Of a stretch of 51,805 nucleotides of DNA, positions 26,524-36,705 are shown piece after piece. The notes beneath the pieces are model-generated. The model saw only the letters and a list, made by a program, of their open reading frames with translations, did no database searches and was not told the DNA's origin. The stretch's first letter is position 1; each line of letters opens with the position of its first letter. Source of the stretch: CAIKZY01 sp044374195 (GTDB taxonomy: Bacteria > Actinomycetota > Actinomycetes > S36-B12); the NCBI GenBank assembly GCA_044374195.1, contig JBILOY010000014.1, forward strand, positions 1-51,805, written 5' to 3'. Position numbers and translations under genes: made by a program.

Positions 26524-28896
26524 CTAGAGAGCGCCCTTCTTGGTCAGCCAGGTGAAGCACCAGTAGCCCGGAACGGTCGGCAGCCAGAAGGTGACGAGAC
26601 GGTAGGCAAGCACGGCCGACACCGCTGTGCCGCCGTCGAGACCCGCAGCGGTCAGGCCCGCGGAGAGCGCAGCCTCGACTGCGCCCAGGCCACCGGGGGT
26701 CGGCGCCGCCTGGCCGATGGTTGCACCGGCGAGGTAGACCACGGCAATAAGCGCGATATTGAGCTGGCCGCCGAACGCGTACACGCACGCAGCAAGCACG
26801 CCGATGTAGGCGAGGTTGAGCAGGAGGATGCCGCCGATGCCCTCGAGCAGCTTGAGGGGTCGCTGCGCAACCGTGACAAGGCGAGGGCCGACCTCCTTGA
26901 GAGTCGGGCCCAGGCGCTTGCGGATGGTCTGACGCACCCACGGCACAGCGAACAGCCCCATGATGATGATCGCGACGGCAACGACGGCGATGACGAGGAT
27001 TCGCGGCGGATTGAACGTGAAGTCACGCTGTGTGCCGGCCGCGATGCCGAAGGCGAACAGCAGCAAGATGTGGAAGACGAATGCCATGACCTGCGAGACG
27101 CCGACGCTCGCGGCGGCCAGAGCCGGATGCAGGCCCGCCTTCTGCAAGAAGCGCAGGTTGATCGCAACAGCGCCGAGGGTCGGGGGAGACACGAGCGTGG
27201 CGAAGTCGCCGGCCACCTGCGCGGCCACGGTGCGACGTAGCTTGAGAGGCTCGGGCACGAAACCGGAGAGCGACCACGCTGCAGCAACGTAGGTGATCAG
27301 GCTCAAGGCAAGTGCCGCGCCCATCCACCACCAGTTAGCCGAGGTGAGCAGTGTCGCGAGATCGACCGAAGCCAGTTGCGAGAGCAGCACATAACCGGCG
27401 ATCGAGCCGACGATGATCATGATCAGAGTGCGCGGCTTGATGCGCTGCAGCTGGATCTGCTCGACATCGGCATCGGGGCGCATCTCGACAAGTGCGTCGC
27501 GAAGGTTCACGAGCAGCTTGCGCTGCTTGCGAAGGGCCTTGCGAGTAGCTGAAGAAAGCGCAACCTTCTGCAGTACTGGCAGGGCCCGAGCTAGGCCCGT
27601 ATTTCCGAGAACAGTGCGACCGGTGCTGACGGCGCGCTCGACGTCGGTCAGCAGGGCCAACGTGACCAGGAGCTCGGCGAGGTCAATGCGCTTGGCGACA
27701 TCGCCAGCCGCGATGCTGCCGCCGTTATTGCCGACCAGCCATACGTTGCTCTCGAGATCGCGCACCAGATTGCTGGCGTGCAGACCTCGATGGCTGAGAT
27801 CGTGCTCGTGCATAGTGCGGATCGCGCGCCAGGCCGCTTCGAGATCAGCGTCACTGAGATCGGCGATCTGGTCGAAGGTCGTTCCCATGATCTGCTCGTA
27901 GGCAAGCAGTACTGAGTCGGGTCCGATCTCGGCGGTGACGAGAAGTCTCGGGGCAGCCACGCCGGCTGCTTGGCCCGCGTAGGCCATCAACGCGGCATGG
28001 TCGAGTGAGCGACGCAGGTTAAAGGTGCCTGCACCGGGCTCATTGCGCAGGCGTGCTGCTGTCCAGAGCCAACTGATGAGGCCAGCGCCTTCGAGATCGC
28101 GATCGAGCACGGTGACGCGCAGTAGGCCACCGCTGCGCGTTGTCGCGATGTAGCGGCGTCCCAGCTTTGTTGTCGTGACTGCGCGCAGGGTCGTGAGCGG
28201 GTAGCCGTTGTGATCAAGGGTGGCGGCGATCTCGTAACCGTTGGGCCGCGTGGTCGGCGTGCCGACGACATAGCGAGTCAGCAGGCCGAGAGCCCAGCCG
28301 ATCGCCAGGGAGAAGCCGATGCCGGCGAGTGCGATGGACGAACTGATCACCGTGACGGCGATGACCGAGCCGATCACCGCGATGCTCAGCACATTCCAGG
28401 GGCGCCTGGTCATCAGTCGGCTGACGGTGACGAAGGCGATGAGGCCACCGAGGATCGGCGCGGTCGAGACGCTGTTGGGGCTAGGGGAGCCGGCGAGCGC
28501 GGCCATCAACTGGTCGCTGCCGTAGGCGGAGATCAGTGAAGAAGTCGCGGTGAGCACGACGACGGTGACGAGCATGGCGACGAGGGCATCGAAGAGCTGG
28601 CGCAGGCGCTTGCGCAGGATGAGTGCCACAGCCGCGGCAATAGGAAGGCCGAGGGTCCCGATGCCGCCGATGACATTGAGCACGAGAACGAGCGGGCCGG
28701 GCAGATTCTGAACGCCTGAGGCGATGTCGGAGTCCAGGCCGGCGGTCGTACTGGTCGCGAAATAGGCGATCAGGAGGGTGACGGCGGCGATGGCCAGGGC
28801 GATGACGAAACGGACGAGATCGAGCGGACGCCGCAGGCGCGGCTCCACCACGCCATCCTCAATGACCTGGGTGGCATCACTCGGGTCGACCGTCAC
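26524..28896 (-). CDS. Membrane protein: degenerate kinase-like domain plus UPF0104 (LPG synthase TM-like) domain
   Basis: This 790-residue protein has three parts. The N-terminal membrane region (about 28-220, some six helices) vaguely resembles a PAP2-type unit. A cytoplasmic kinase-like domain (about 230-470) has YIATTRSGGLLRVTVLDRD and a catalytic-loop remnant HRGLHASN (369-376), where Gly371 replaces the catalytic Asp; NNGG stands where DFG is expected. The C-terminal UPF0104 domain (about 490-785, eight helices) has GGLGAVEAALSAGL. The family is common in Actinobacteria; a flippase-like or lipid-handling role is suspected but unproven. GTG at 28896 is divergent from adnA. Confidence 0.85.
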   Translation of the reverse strand: MTVDPSDATQVIEDGVVEPRLRRPLDLVRFVIALAIAAVTLLIAYFATSTTAGLDSDIASGVQNLPGPLVLVLNVIGGIGTLGLPIAAAVALILRKRLRQLFDALVAMLVTVVVLTATSSLISAYGSDQLMAALAGSPSPNSVSTAPILGGLIAFVTVSRLMTRRPWNVLSIAVIGSVIAVTVISSSIALAGIGFSLAIGWALGLLTRYVVGTPTTRPNGYEIAATLDHNGYPLTTLRAVTTTKLGRRYIATTRSGGLLRVTVLDRDLEGAGLISWLWTAARLRNEPGAGTFNLRRSLDHAALMAYAGQAAGVAAPRLLVTAEIGPDSVLLAYEQIMGTTFDQIADLSDADLEAAWRAIRTMHEHDLSHRGLHASNLVRDLESNVWLVGNNGGSIAAGDVAKRIDLAELLVTLALLTDVERAVSTGRTVLGNTGLARALPVLQKVALSSATRKALRKQRKLLVNLRDALVEMRPDADVEQIQLQRIKPRTLIMIIVGSIAGYVLLSQLASVDLATLLTSANWWWMGAALALSLITYVAAAWSLSGFVPEPLKLRRTVAAQVAGDFATLVSPPTLGAVAINLRFLQKAGLHPALAAASVGVSQVMAFVFHILLLFAFGIAAGTQRDFTFNPPRILVIAVVAVAIIIMGLFAVPWVRQTIRKRLGPTLKEVGPRLVTVAQRPLKLLEGIGGILLLNLAYIGVLAACVYAFGGQLNIALIAVVYLAGATIGQAAPTPGGLGAVEAALSAGLTAAGLDGGTAVSAVLAYRLVTFWLPTVPGYWCFTWLTKKGAL

Positions 28897-28934
28897 CAGT
28901 AGATGGTGTCAGACGGGCGTGGTACCAATGCACC

Positions 28935-31900
28935 ATGGGCGCATCCAAGGGGGCTGTTTCGGGGCAGGGTGCCCCCTCGAGCCGCTTCCTGCTCGATCTG
29001 AGCCCGCTTCCACCCTCGACCCCAGCCAGCCTTGATGCTGAGCAGGCCCGCGTCGTCGCTCACACCCGAGGCCCCCTTCTCGTGCTGGCCGGCCCGGGCA
29101 CAGGCAAGACCACCACGATCGTCGAGGCGGTAGCCGCTCGGCTCAGTGACTCCGAGAAGCCCCTCGCGCCGTCCGAGATCTTGGTCCTCACCTTCGGCAA
29201 GCGCGCAGCCGGTGAACTCCGCGATCGCTTGGTCGCCCGCATCGGCGGCGGGCTGGTGCCGACCGTGGCCACCTTCCACTCCTTCGCCTATGGCGTGATC
29301 CGCGAGACCGCTGACGATTACCTGCTCTCCCCGCGTCTGATGTCGGGCGCCGAGGAAGACGTCCGCATTCGCGAGTTACTGCTCGGCTCAGTCGAAGACG
29401 GTGTCATTGAGTGGCCCGATGATCTCGCGGCTGCACTGTCAACCCTCGGCTTCGCCAATGAGGTGCGTGCCGTGCTGGCCCGTGCGGCCGGCCAGGGCAT
29501 TACCCCCGATCGCCTTCGCGAGATCGCAGCGAGCTCAGGAATTCCGGCGTGGAGTGCGATCGGCCACCTAGCCCGTCAGGAACAAGACGTCGCCGACTTC
29601 GAAGAGGTGATGACCTACAGCGAGTTGCTGGAGCTCGCCACCGATCGACTCGTCATCGATTCGATCGCCGCGAAGTATCACGCGCGGTATCGCGCGATCT
29701 ATGTCGATGAGTATCAGGACACCGACCCCGCGCAGGTGCGCTTCCTGGCGGCGCTCGCGGGCCCGGGTACCGCTGTCGTTGCCGTGGGTGACCCCGATCA
29801 GGCGATCTATGGCTTCCGTGGCGCCGAGCTGCGCGGCATCCTCGAGTTCCCGCAGACCTTCACCCATGCCGATGGCTCGCCGGCCGAAGTGATCGTGCTG
29901 CGCAATACCCGTCGGTTCGGCCGTGCGATTCGCGATGCTGCCCGCGTCGTGATCGGCGATCGACTGCACGCGGGTCTACCGGTCGAGCAGCAGCGACTAC
30001 ATCGCAATCCGCAGCTCGCCGACGAAGAGGCCGAATGCTCACCCGTTCGCGTCACGACCTACGACGGCGAGACCTCGCGCGCGATCCATGTCGCTCGCGA
30101 GATTCGCGAGATGAATATCGACCATGGGCTCGACTGGTCGCAGATGGCAGTGCTGGTGCGCACGGGTGGTCAGCTGGCCGCAGTGCAGCGTGCCTTGCTT
30201 GCTGACGGCATTCCCGTCGCCGTCGCGGCCGATGAAATCCCGTTGCGCAGTGAGCCCGCGGTTGCTGCGCTGCTGCAGGTGGTGCGCCTGTGTGCGCATC
30301 CGCGCCGCATTCGCCCCGCCGATGCATCCGACGCGCTCTCCGGCCCGATGTGCGGGCTCGATGCCACCGATATCCGTCGCATCGGTCGCGTGCGTCGGCA
30401 GAGTTTCCGCGAGGAGAACCCCGGCGCCCCCGTTCCCCCATCCGAGAATCTCCTCGCAGCGATGCTTGTCGAACTGATCAGTGGTGATGCCACCTCAATT
30501 TCGATTGACGCTGATCGCATCGATCGTCAGCTGCAGGCCTTCGGCACATTGCTGCGCCGCGCTCACCTACTAGTCACGAATGGCGCGCGGCCCGAGGAGG
30601 TCCTCTGGTCACTGTGGTGCGGTGATATCCCCGGTGGCCATGCGCATGGCTGGCCGAACCGGCTGCGCACGGCGGCATTGCATGGCTCGCGCACGGCTGA
30701 TCACGACCTTGATGCAGTGATGGCGCTGTTCGAGACCGCCGAGCGAGCCTCCGACCGTCGGGCCGGCGTAGTGGGCATCGATGTCTTCTTGAAGTCACTC
30801 GATGATCAGCACATTGCTGCTGAGCCAGTAGCCGAACGCGCGGCCCGCAGTGATGCCGTGCGCCTGCTCACCGTGCATCGCGCCAAGGGGCTGGAGTGGG
30901 ATGCCGTCTGGGTTGTCGGCGCCGAGGAAGGCCTGTGGCCCGATCTGCGTGCACGCGGCTCACTGCTGCAGGCCGAGCAGCTCACGCCCGAAGGCCTCGG
31001 TGCCGCGGCGCGTGCGTCCGAGATCCTCGCCGAGGAGCGGCGCCTGTTCTATGTCGCGATCACGCGTGCACGTACCTATCTGACCATTGCGACCATCGAT
31101 GCCAAGGCCGGCGAGGGCGATCGTCCGAGTCGATTCATTGCCGAGATGCAGGCGGCGGGCGTGGTGGTCACGATTCCGTGCACTGTGCGTCCGCGTTTTC
31201 GACTCTCACTTGACGGTCTAGTAGCCGAACTGCGCGAAGTGCTCATCAATCCTGATTCGACACCTGAACTCATTGAGGCTGCCGCCTCGCGACTGGCAGC
31301 GCTGGGGCAGGTGCGCGACAGCAATGGCTTCGCTCGAGTTCCCCTCGCCGACCCGGCGCAGTGGTGGTCGACTCGCGAGCTCACTGCGGGTACTGGCCCG
31401 GTGCGCTCACTCGAGAAGCCCGTGGGTCTATCCGGCAGTGGTCTGGAGTCTGTTCTCGAGTGCCCACTGTCGTGGTTTCTCGCGAAGGAGGCGAAGGCCG
31501 AGACGCCCAGTCCTCCCTCGACTCGTTTTGGCTCCGTCGTGCATGCGGTCGCCGACTTCATTGGCAAGGAGCAACTGCCGGCCGATCTCGACTCCGTCGA
31601 TTCCTACATCGATCGCATCTGGCACGAGCTGCGCTTCGAAGCGCCGTGGCAGTCGCAGGCTGATCGCGCTGAGGCGCGCGTCGCGCTCTCGCGCTTCATC
31701 GACTACCACCTGCGCCATGATCGCGAGCTTGTCGGCACCGAACTCGGCGCTGGGGCAACGCTGACCGTTCCGGCCCCCGACGGCACGACCTATGAAGTCG
31801 TTCTCGGCGGCTCAATAGATCGTCTTGAGCGCGATATGCAGGGCAATCTCGTGGTCATCGACTTGAAGAACATGAAGACCCCGCCGCCGAATACCGAGAT

Positions 31901-32219
31901 TCCTGAGCATGGCCAGCTCGGTGTGTATCAGCTCTTCGTGCGCGAGCACGGCATCGATGGCGATCCCGAGGGTGGCGTAGGCGGTGCAGGCCTGGTGCAG
32001 TTGCGCAAGGCCGAGTCGTCGAAGTCCAATGCGCCCCAGGTACAGATGCAAGCGCCGCTTCCGAGCGAATCGCCCACGTGGGTCGAACTCAAGCTGGGCG
32101 AGGCAGCCGAGGTCATTCGCTCCGAGAACTTCGAAGCCAGGCCGAACAAGTTCTGCGAGCGTTGCGTCTACCGAACGGCCTGCCCCGCGCAGTCCGAGGG
32201 ATTGCCGGTGATCACATGA
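28935..32219 (+). CDS. adnA: AdnA helicase-nuclease subunit (UvrD-like motor, Fe-S RecB nuclease)
   Basis: This is the 1094-residue subunit of the actinobacterial AdnAB machine that resects DNA double-strand ends. The SF1A motor has Walker A GPGTGKTT (K58), DEYQDTDPAQVRF, GDPDQAIYGFRG and TVHRAKGLEWD. The C-terminal nuclease has GSVVHAVADF and IDLKNMK (D976, K978). Four cysteines, C843 plus C1074, C1077 and C1083, fit the 4Fe-4S staple of AddB-type nucleases. The ATG stop-start overlap with adnB shows coupling. The gene order matches Rv3202c-Rv3201c. Confidence 0.94.
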   Translation: MGASKGAVSGQGAPSSRFLLDLSPLPPSTPASLDAEQARVVAHTRGPLLVLAGPGTGKTTTIVEAVAARLSDSEKPLAPSEILVLTFGKRAAGELRDRLVARIGGGLVPTVATFHSFAYGVIRETADDYLLSPRLMSGAEEDVRIRELLLGSVEDGVIEWPDDLAAALSTLGFANEVRAVLARAAGQGITPDRLREIAASSGIPAWSAIGHLARQEQDVADFEEVMTYSELLELATDRLVIDSIAAKYHARYRAIYVDEYQDTDPAQVRFLAALAGPGTAVVAVGDPDQAIYGFRGAELRGILEFPQTFTHADGSPAEVIVLRNTRRFGRAIRDAARVVIGDRLHAGLPVEQQRLHRNPQLADEEAECSPVRVTTYDGETSRAIHVAREIREMNIDHGLDWSQMAVLVRTGGQLAAVQRALLADGIPVAVAADEIPLRSEPAVAALLQVVRLCAHPRRIRPADASDALSGPMCGLDATDIRRIGRVRRQSFREENPGAPVPPSENLLAAMLVELISGDATSISIDADRIDRQLQAFGTLLRRAHLLVTNGARPEEVLWSLWCGDIPGGHAHGWPNRLRTAALHGSRTADHDLDAVMALFETAERASDRRAGVVGIDVFLKSLDDQHIAAEPVAERAARSDAVRLLTVHRAKGLEWDAVWVVGAEEGLWPDLRARGSLLQAEQLTPEGLGAAARASEILAEERRLFYVAITRARTYLTIATIDAKAGEGDRPSRFIAEMQAAGVVVTIPCTVRPRFRLSLDGLVAELREVLINPDSTPELIEAAASRLAALGQVRDSNGFARVPLADPAQWWSTRELTAGTGPVRSLEKPVGLSGSGLESVLECPLSWFLAKEAKAETPSPPSTRFGSVVHAVADFIGKEQLPADLDSVDSYIDRIWHELRFEAPWQSQADRAEARVALSRFIDYHLRHDRELVGTELGAGATLTVPAPDGTTYEVVLGGSIDRLERDMQGNLVVIDLKNMKTPPPNTEIPEHGQLGVYQLFVREHGIDGDPEGGVGGAGLVQLRKAESSKSNAPQVQMQAPLPSESPTWVELKLGEAAEVIRSENFEARPNKFCERCVYRTACPAQSEGLPVIT

Positions 32220-35200
32220 GTGACATCACGCGTGCGCAGATGCTTCAGATTCTCGGCTTCGAAGTCAGCGATGAGCAGTGGGCAGCGATCAGTGCACCGA
32301 TGGAGCCGGCTGTCGTCGTCGCCGGCGCAGGGTCAGGCAAGACCACCTCAATGTCAGCGCGCGTGGCCTGGCTCGTTGGTGGTGGCTACGTTCGGCCCGA
32401 GCAGGTTCTCGGCCTCACCTTCACCAACAAGGCTGCGGGCAACCTGCTCGACTCCTTCCGTCGCGATGTTGCCCAGGTGCGCGAACTCGGGTTACTTGCC
32501 CCTGCTGCCGATAGTGCTGAGATCGATAGCGACGACGAGTTAGTCGATAGTGATCCCTTCGCCTCGACCTATCACTCCTTCGCATCGCGGCTCATCAGCG
32601 AACACGGCCTGCGCCTGGGCCGAGAGCCCGATTCGCTGCTGCTCGGCGATGGTGCGCGCGAGCAACTGGCCTATCGACTCATCTGCACGACCTCCCTGCC
32701 CCTCGGCGTACTCGGCAAGTCACCGGCCACGGTCACCACGTCATTGCTGCGTCTCGATGACGAACTTGCCGAGCTCGACATCACGCCGGCTGCGCTCATT
32801 GACCATGATCGCGATCTGATTGCGCATCTCGAGACCTTTGACGAACGACAGAAGTCGTGGCATGAGCTCGTCGATACGTGTCGAGAGCGCATCGTGCTTG
32901 CCGAGCTAGTTCTCGAATGGCGTGCACTGAAGGCAGAGCGCGATGTGCACGACTTCGCCGACCACATTCGCCTTGCCCTGCAGATCGTGCGTACCTTCCC
33001 CGAGGTCGCGGCGACACTGCGCGAGCAGTACTCGATCGTGCTGCTCGATGAGTACCAGGACACTTCGATTGCCCAGCGACGCCTGCTGCAGGAGATCTTC
33101 GGCGGGGGTCACGCCGTCACCGCGGTTGGCGACCCTTGCCAGGCGATCTATGGCTGGCGCGGGGCAAGCGTGTCGAATATCGAGGATTTCGTCCTTCACT
33201 TCCCCAAGCGCTCCGGCGAAAAGGCCCAGCGCTATTCGCTGAGCGAGAACCGCCGTTCCGGCCCGGGCATTCTTGATCTCGCCAATGAGGTCGCGCGCCC
33301 ACTGCGTGAGGTTCATGCCGGTGTCGAGCCACTTGCAGCGAAAGCAACTAACCGTGGCCCGGGGCATGTCAGTGCTGGTCTGTTCGAGACCTACGCCGAA
33401 GAGCTCGAATGGGTCGCCGATCGCATCACTGAGATTGGTGCTGCGAAGAACGACTGGAATGGCATCGCAGTTCTTGCCATGACCTCGAATCAGCTGGCCG
33501 AGATTGATGCGGCCTTGCGCGTGCGCGGAGTTCCGACCCAGCTGGTCGGTGCGGCTGGCTTGTTCGCCCAACCAGTGATCGTCGAATTGCGCAGCATCCT
33601 GCAGGTACTTCATGACCCCACGGCTAATGCAGCATTCATTCGTCTTGCTGCTGGCCCGCGCTGGGCGATCGGCCCGCGTGATCTTGCGGCACTTGGCTCG
33701 CGTGCGGCAGAGCTTGCCGGCGGACGTTCCCGCGCTGATGTCTCCGATGTCGATCAAGCGCTCGATGAAGCCGTCAAGGGCAGTGATCCCGTCGAGATGA
33801 TCTCGCTGCCCGATGCCGCCGATGATCCCGGCGATTCGCCGCGCTACTCACCCGAGGCCCTCACCCGTTTTGCTGAGCTCAGTCGTGAGATTCGGCAGTT
33901 GCGTCGTCATGTCGGCGAACCGCTGCCTGAACTCATCGGTCGCATCTTGCATGTGACCGGCCTCGAGACCGAAGTCTCGCTAGCCGATGCGGCAATTGCC
34001 GAGCAGCAGCAGTTCGCACTGAGCACCTTCATGTCGCTGGCATCGACCTTCGGCGAGGCCGAGGGCGAGTTCACCCTCGGTGCCTTCCTGACTCGCCTGC
34101 GCGATCTCGAGCGCTTTGACGTCGACCTGCGGATGGATCTCGCATCTCGATCGCATCAGGTGCAGTTGATGACCGTGCATAAGTCCAAGGGCCTTGAGTT
34201 CGGCCACGTGTTCGTGCCGTTCGTGAGCACAGGCTCCTTCCCCTCGTCGAATGGCCGGCCGGCCTGGATCTCCAACGCCCATGTCGTGCCGTGGCCGCTG
34301 CGCGAGGACTCCACCGAGGCCCTGTGTTCATACCCCAATGGCAGTAATACGCCGAAGGCCAAGGAGCAGACGGCATACAAGGCCGAGCTCAAGGCAATCG
34401 AGAGCATCGAGAATCAGCGCCTTGCCTATGTCGCCTTCACCCGCGCCGAGTACTCGCTCACTGTCACCGGTCACTGGTGGGGCCCGACCCAGATCAAGCC
34501 ACGTGGGCCCAGTCAATTCCTCGACTCCGTGCACCAGGCATGCGAGGGTGGCAACGGAGAGATCATCACGTGGGCGCCGAAGCCTGATGACGAATCCGAG
34601 AATCCCGCGCTCGGTGTCACGGCAGTGTCGTGGCCGGCGGCGCGCGACCCCCAACGCCAGGCAGCATTGCTGGCGTCCATGCAACGTGTCACGGCGGCTG
34701 ATCCCGCGGCGGCGACTCCGGCTGGCCTGTCTGCTGCCGAACTCGAGCGCGTCACACGCTGGGATGCTCAGATCGACTCGCTGATTGCCGAGCTTGCCGC
34801 GCGTGATGCCGCAGAGATCACCGTGCGGGCCCCCGAGTCGATGTCCGCGAGTGCACTGATGCGCGCGCTCACTGACCCAGATGGTCTTGCCGTCGACATC
34901 CTGCGTCCGATGCCGAGTGCTCCGGCGCCGCAGGCCCGCCGCGGCACCGACTTCCATGCCTGGGTCGAGACCCGTTTCGGTCAGCAGTCGCTGCTTGACC
35001 CTGACGATCTACCTGGCGCCGCTGATCACGAGATCGTCACCGACGAGGCCCTTGCTGATCTGAAGGCCGCTTTCGAGGCCAGTGAGTTCGCCCGTCGCGA
35101 GCCGGCCGCGATCGAGCGCCCCTTCTCGCTGGTTCTCGGCGGTCGAGTGGTGCGCGGTCGCATCGACGCGGTCTTCGCTGATGGTGATCGCTTCGACGTC

Positions 35201-35389
35201 ATTGACTGGAAGACAGGTTCAGGCCGCGGCCTTGATCCGATGCAGTTGGCGATCTATCGACTCGCGTGGTCGCAGCTCGAAGGCATTCCACTCGAGCGCA
35301 TTGATGCAGCCTTCTATCTCGTCTCCGAATCGAAGTTGATCAGGCCCGAGTCGTTCCCTGATCTCCAGGCGCTGCTGGATCCTCGCTGA
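32216..35389 (+). CDS. adnB: AdnB helicase-nuclease subunit
   Basis: This 1057-residue partner of AdnA has SF1A motifs Walker A GAGSGKTT (K42), LLDEYQDTSIAQ, GDPCQAIYGWRG and TVHKSKGLEFGH. The C-terminal RecB-family nuclease has RGTDFHAWVE, GRIDAVF and VIDWKTGSG (D997, K999). In mycobacteria AdnB is the leading motor. ATG 32216 overlaps the adnA stop as ATGA. The last 50 nt overlap the converging acyltransferase gene. Confidence 0.94.
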   Translation: MSDITRAQMLQILGFEVSDEQWAAISAPMEPAVVVAGAGSGKTTSMSARVAWLVGGGYVRPEQVLGLTFTNKAAGNLLDSFRRDVAQVRELGLLAPAADSAEIDSDDELVDSDPFASTYHSFASRLISEHGLRLGREPDSLLLGDGAREQLAYRLICTTSLPLGVLGKSPATVTTSLLRLDDELAELDITPAALIDHDRDLIAHLETFDERQKSWHELVDTCRERIVLAELVLEWRALKAERDVHDFADHIRLALQIVRTFPEVAATLREQYSIVLLDEYQDTSIAQRRLLQEIFGGGHAVTAVGDPCQAIYGWRGASVSNIEDFVLHFPKRSGEKAQRYSLSENRRSGPGILDLANEVARPLREVHAGVEPLAAKATNRGPGHVSAGLFETYAEELEWVADRITEIGAAKNDWNGIAVLAMTSNQLAEIDAALRVRGVPTQLVGAAGLFAQPVIVELRSILQVLHDPTANAAFIRLAAGPRWAIGPRDLAALGSRAAELAGGRSRADVSDVDQALDEAVKGSDPVEMISLPDAADDPGDSPRYSPEALTRFAELSREIRQLRRHVGEPLPELIGRILHVTGLETEVSLADAAIAEQQQFALSTFMSLASTFGEAEGEFTLGAFLTRLRDLERFDVDLRMDLASRSHQVQLMTVHKSKGLEFGHVFVPFVSTGSFPSSNGRPAWISNAHVVPWPLREDSTEALCSYPNGSNTPKAKEQTAYKAELKAIESIENQRLAYVAFTRAEYSLTVTGHWWGPTQIKPRGPSQFLDSVHQACEGGNGEIITWAPKPDDESENPALGVTAVSWPAARDPQRQAALLASMQRVTAADPAAATPAGLSAAELERVTRWDAQIDSLIAELAARDAAEITVRAPESMSASALMRALTDPDGLAVDILRPMPSAPAPQARRGTDFHAWVETRFGQQSLLDPDDLPGAADHEIVTDEALADLKAAFEASEFARREPAAIERPFSLVLGGRVVRGRIDAVFADGDRFDVIDWKTGSGRGLDPMQLAIYRLAWSQLEGIPLERIDAAFYLVSESKLIRPESFPDLQALLDPR

Positions 35390-36629
35390 CGATCACTGGC
35401 TCTGCACTCTCGAGCGGTTGAATCTGCTCCCCGGCCTCTTCCGTCGGCTTGCGACGTGCGCCTACTAGCGTGCGCATCCACTCGCGGGCCGGCTCCTCGA
35501 CGAACTTCCACATCAGCCAGGCGATGAGAATCGCGCCGACCACGAGTACCACGAATCCGACGGCGTAGAGAGCGCCGCCGTCGATGCCCACGGCCTTCAT
35601 GCCTGCACGCCACAGTCCGAACCACACCAGGTGGGTCATGTAGAGCGAGTAAGAGATGAAGCCACCGAGCACCAACGTGCGCGTACCAAGGGTGCGGGCG
35701 AGGCCACGGCGCGAGAGTGCGAGTGCACCGATCCAGATGATCAGCAGCGGCACGAGCAGCAGGTGGTAGTACGGCGGCAGCGGCTCGGCATCGGCGGCGA
35801 GGTTTGTCGAGATCGGCTGTGCAGCGGGCAGGTTACCGAGGATCACCGCACCGACGATCACGAGTATCGGCAACACTGCCGAGAGAGTGGTAGCGAGTTT
35901 CTCGACTCGAGGGCGAGGATCCAGCGATCCGTCGGGCACCAGGCGTCGGACGATCAGATAGGTGATCGCACCGGCGGTGAACTCGGTGAGAATTCGGTAG
36001 GTCGAGCCCCAGTTCGCCGTGTAGTACGCATCACCAGTGGTGAAGGCGTAGGCGACGAGCGGTGCCATCACGATGCACCAGATCACGATGATCCAGCCGG
36101 TGCTCAGGCGCTTGTAGAACAGCCAGATCAGCAGCACGAGCACGGGGAAGATCAGGTAGGCGAGCCACTCCATCGACAGTGACCACGCCACGAAGTTCCA
36201 GCCGCGCTGCGGATCAGAGCCCCACTCCTGCACGAGCAGCAGGTTCTTCGCGAAGTCGATGGGGTTGAGCCAGTCACGATCCAGGGCCTCACCGCTGACC
36301 TTGGCCTGCGCGAAGACAGCGATGCCGGCGATGACGAGCATCACCAGGTGAACGGGATAAACGCGGGCCAAACGCAGCCACCAGAAGTCGACCGTGGCTC
36401 GGCCCTTGAGCTTGGGCCCCAGGCGAGTGAGGTACGTGTGAGTCAGGATGAAGCCGGAGAGCGCGAAGAAGAGATCAACGCCGAGTCGGCCCACCCGCAG
36501 AACGTCGTCGAACACCGGGATACCCAGCAGGCCGAGATTATTGAGCGGGCCCTGCAGGTGGTAGAGCAACACCCACGCGGCGGCGACAAAGCGGATGCCG
36601 GTGAGCTGCCGGATGAAGACGTTGTTCAC
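35340..36629 (-). CDS. Acyltransferase 3 (OafA/YrhL-like) membrane protein
   Basis: This 429-residue integral membrane O-acyltransferase has about ten helices. Signatures are RQLTGIRFVAAAWVLLYHL, with the R-x10-H pair of the family, FFALSGFILTHTYL and WSLSMEWLAYLIFP. Members acetylate or acylate cell-surface polysaccharides, lipids or peptidoglycan; the substrate cannot be read. A hydrophilic Glu/Pro tail of about 45 residues ends the protein. GTG 36629 is preceded by CACGAT at 6 nt. The 3' end is antisense to the last 50 nt of adnB, and no homologue sits here in the M. tuberculosis order. Confidence 0.9.
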   Translation of the reverse strand: MNNVFIRQLTGIRFVAAAWVLLYHLQGPLNNLGLLGIPVFDDVLRVGRLGVDLFFALSGFILTHTYLTRLGPKLKGRATVDFWWLRLARVYPVHLVMLVIAGIAVFAQAKVSGEALDRDWLNPIDFAKNLLLVQEWGSDPQRGWNFVAWSLSMEWLAYLIFPVLVLLIWLFYKRLSTGWIIVIWCIVMAPLVAYAFTTGDAYYTANWGSTYRILTEFTAGAITYLIVRRLVPDGSLDPRPRVEKLATTLSAVLPILVIVGAVILGNLPAAQPISTNLAADAEPLPPYYHLLLVPLLIIWIGALALSRRGLARTLGTRTLVLGGFISYSLYMTHLVWFGLWRAGMKAVGIDGGALYAVGFVVLVVGAILIAWLMWKFVEEPAREWMRTLVGARRKPTEEAGEQIQPLESAEPVIVSEDPAAPGDQGTTRA

Positions 36630-36693
36630 GCCTGCATCGTGTCACGTGGGTCACCTCAGCGTCCGCAACGGCGCGGGGATGCGCGAGCGGCAA

Positions 36694-36699
36694 TAGGCT
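36694..36699 (+). promoter_or_regulatory. -10 hexamer TAGGCT of nudC
   Basis: TAGGCT ends 6 nt before GTG 36706, which indicates a leaderless nudC mRNA. Confidence 0.5.
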
Positions 36700-36705
36700 C
36701 CGCTA

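Noticed and set aside
26434..27240. 268-residue plus-strand frame over the UPF0104 gene
   Set aside because: Its Glu/Arg/Asp/Gln-rich low-complexity composition is the typical complement of a membrane-protein gene.
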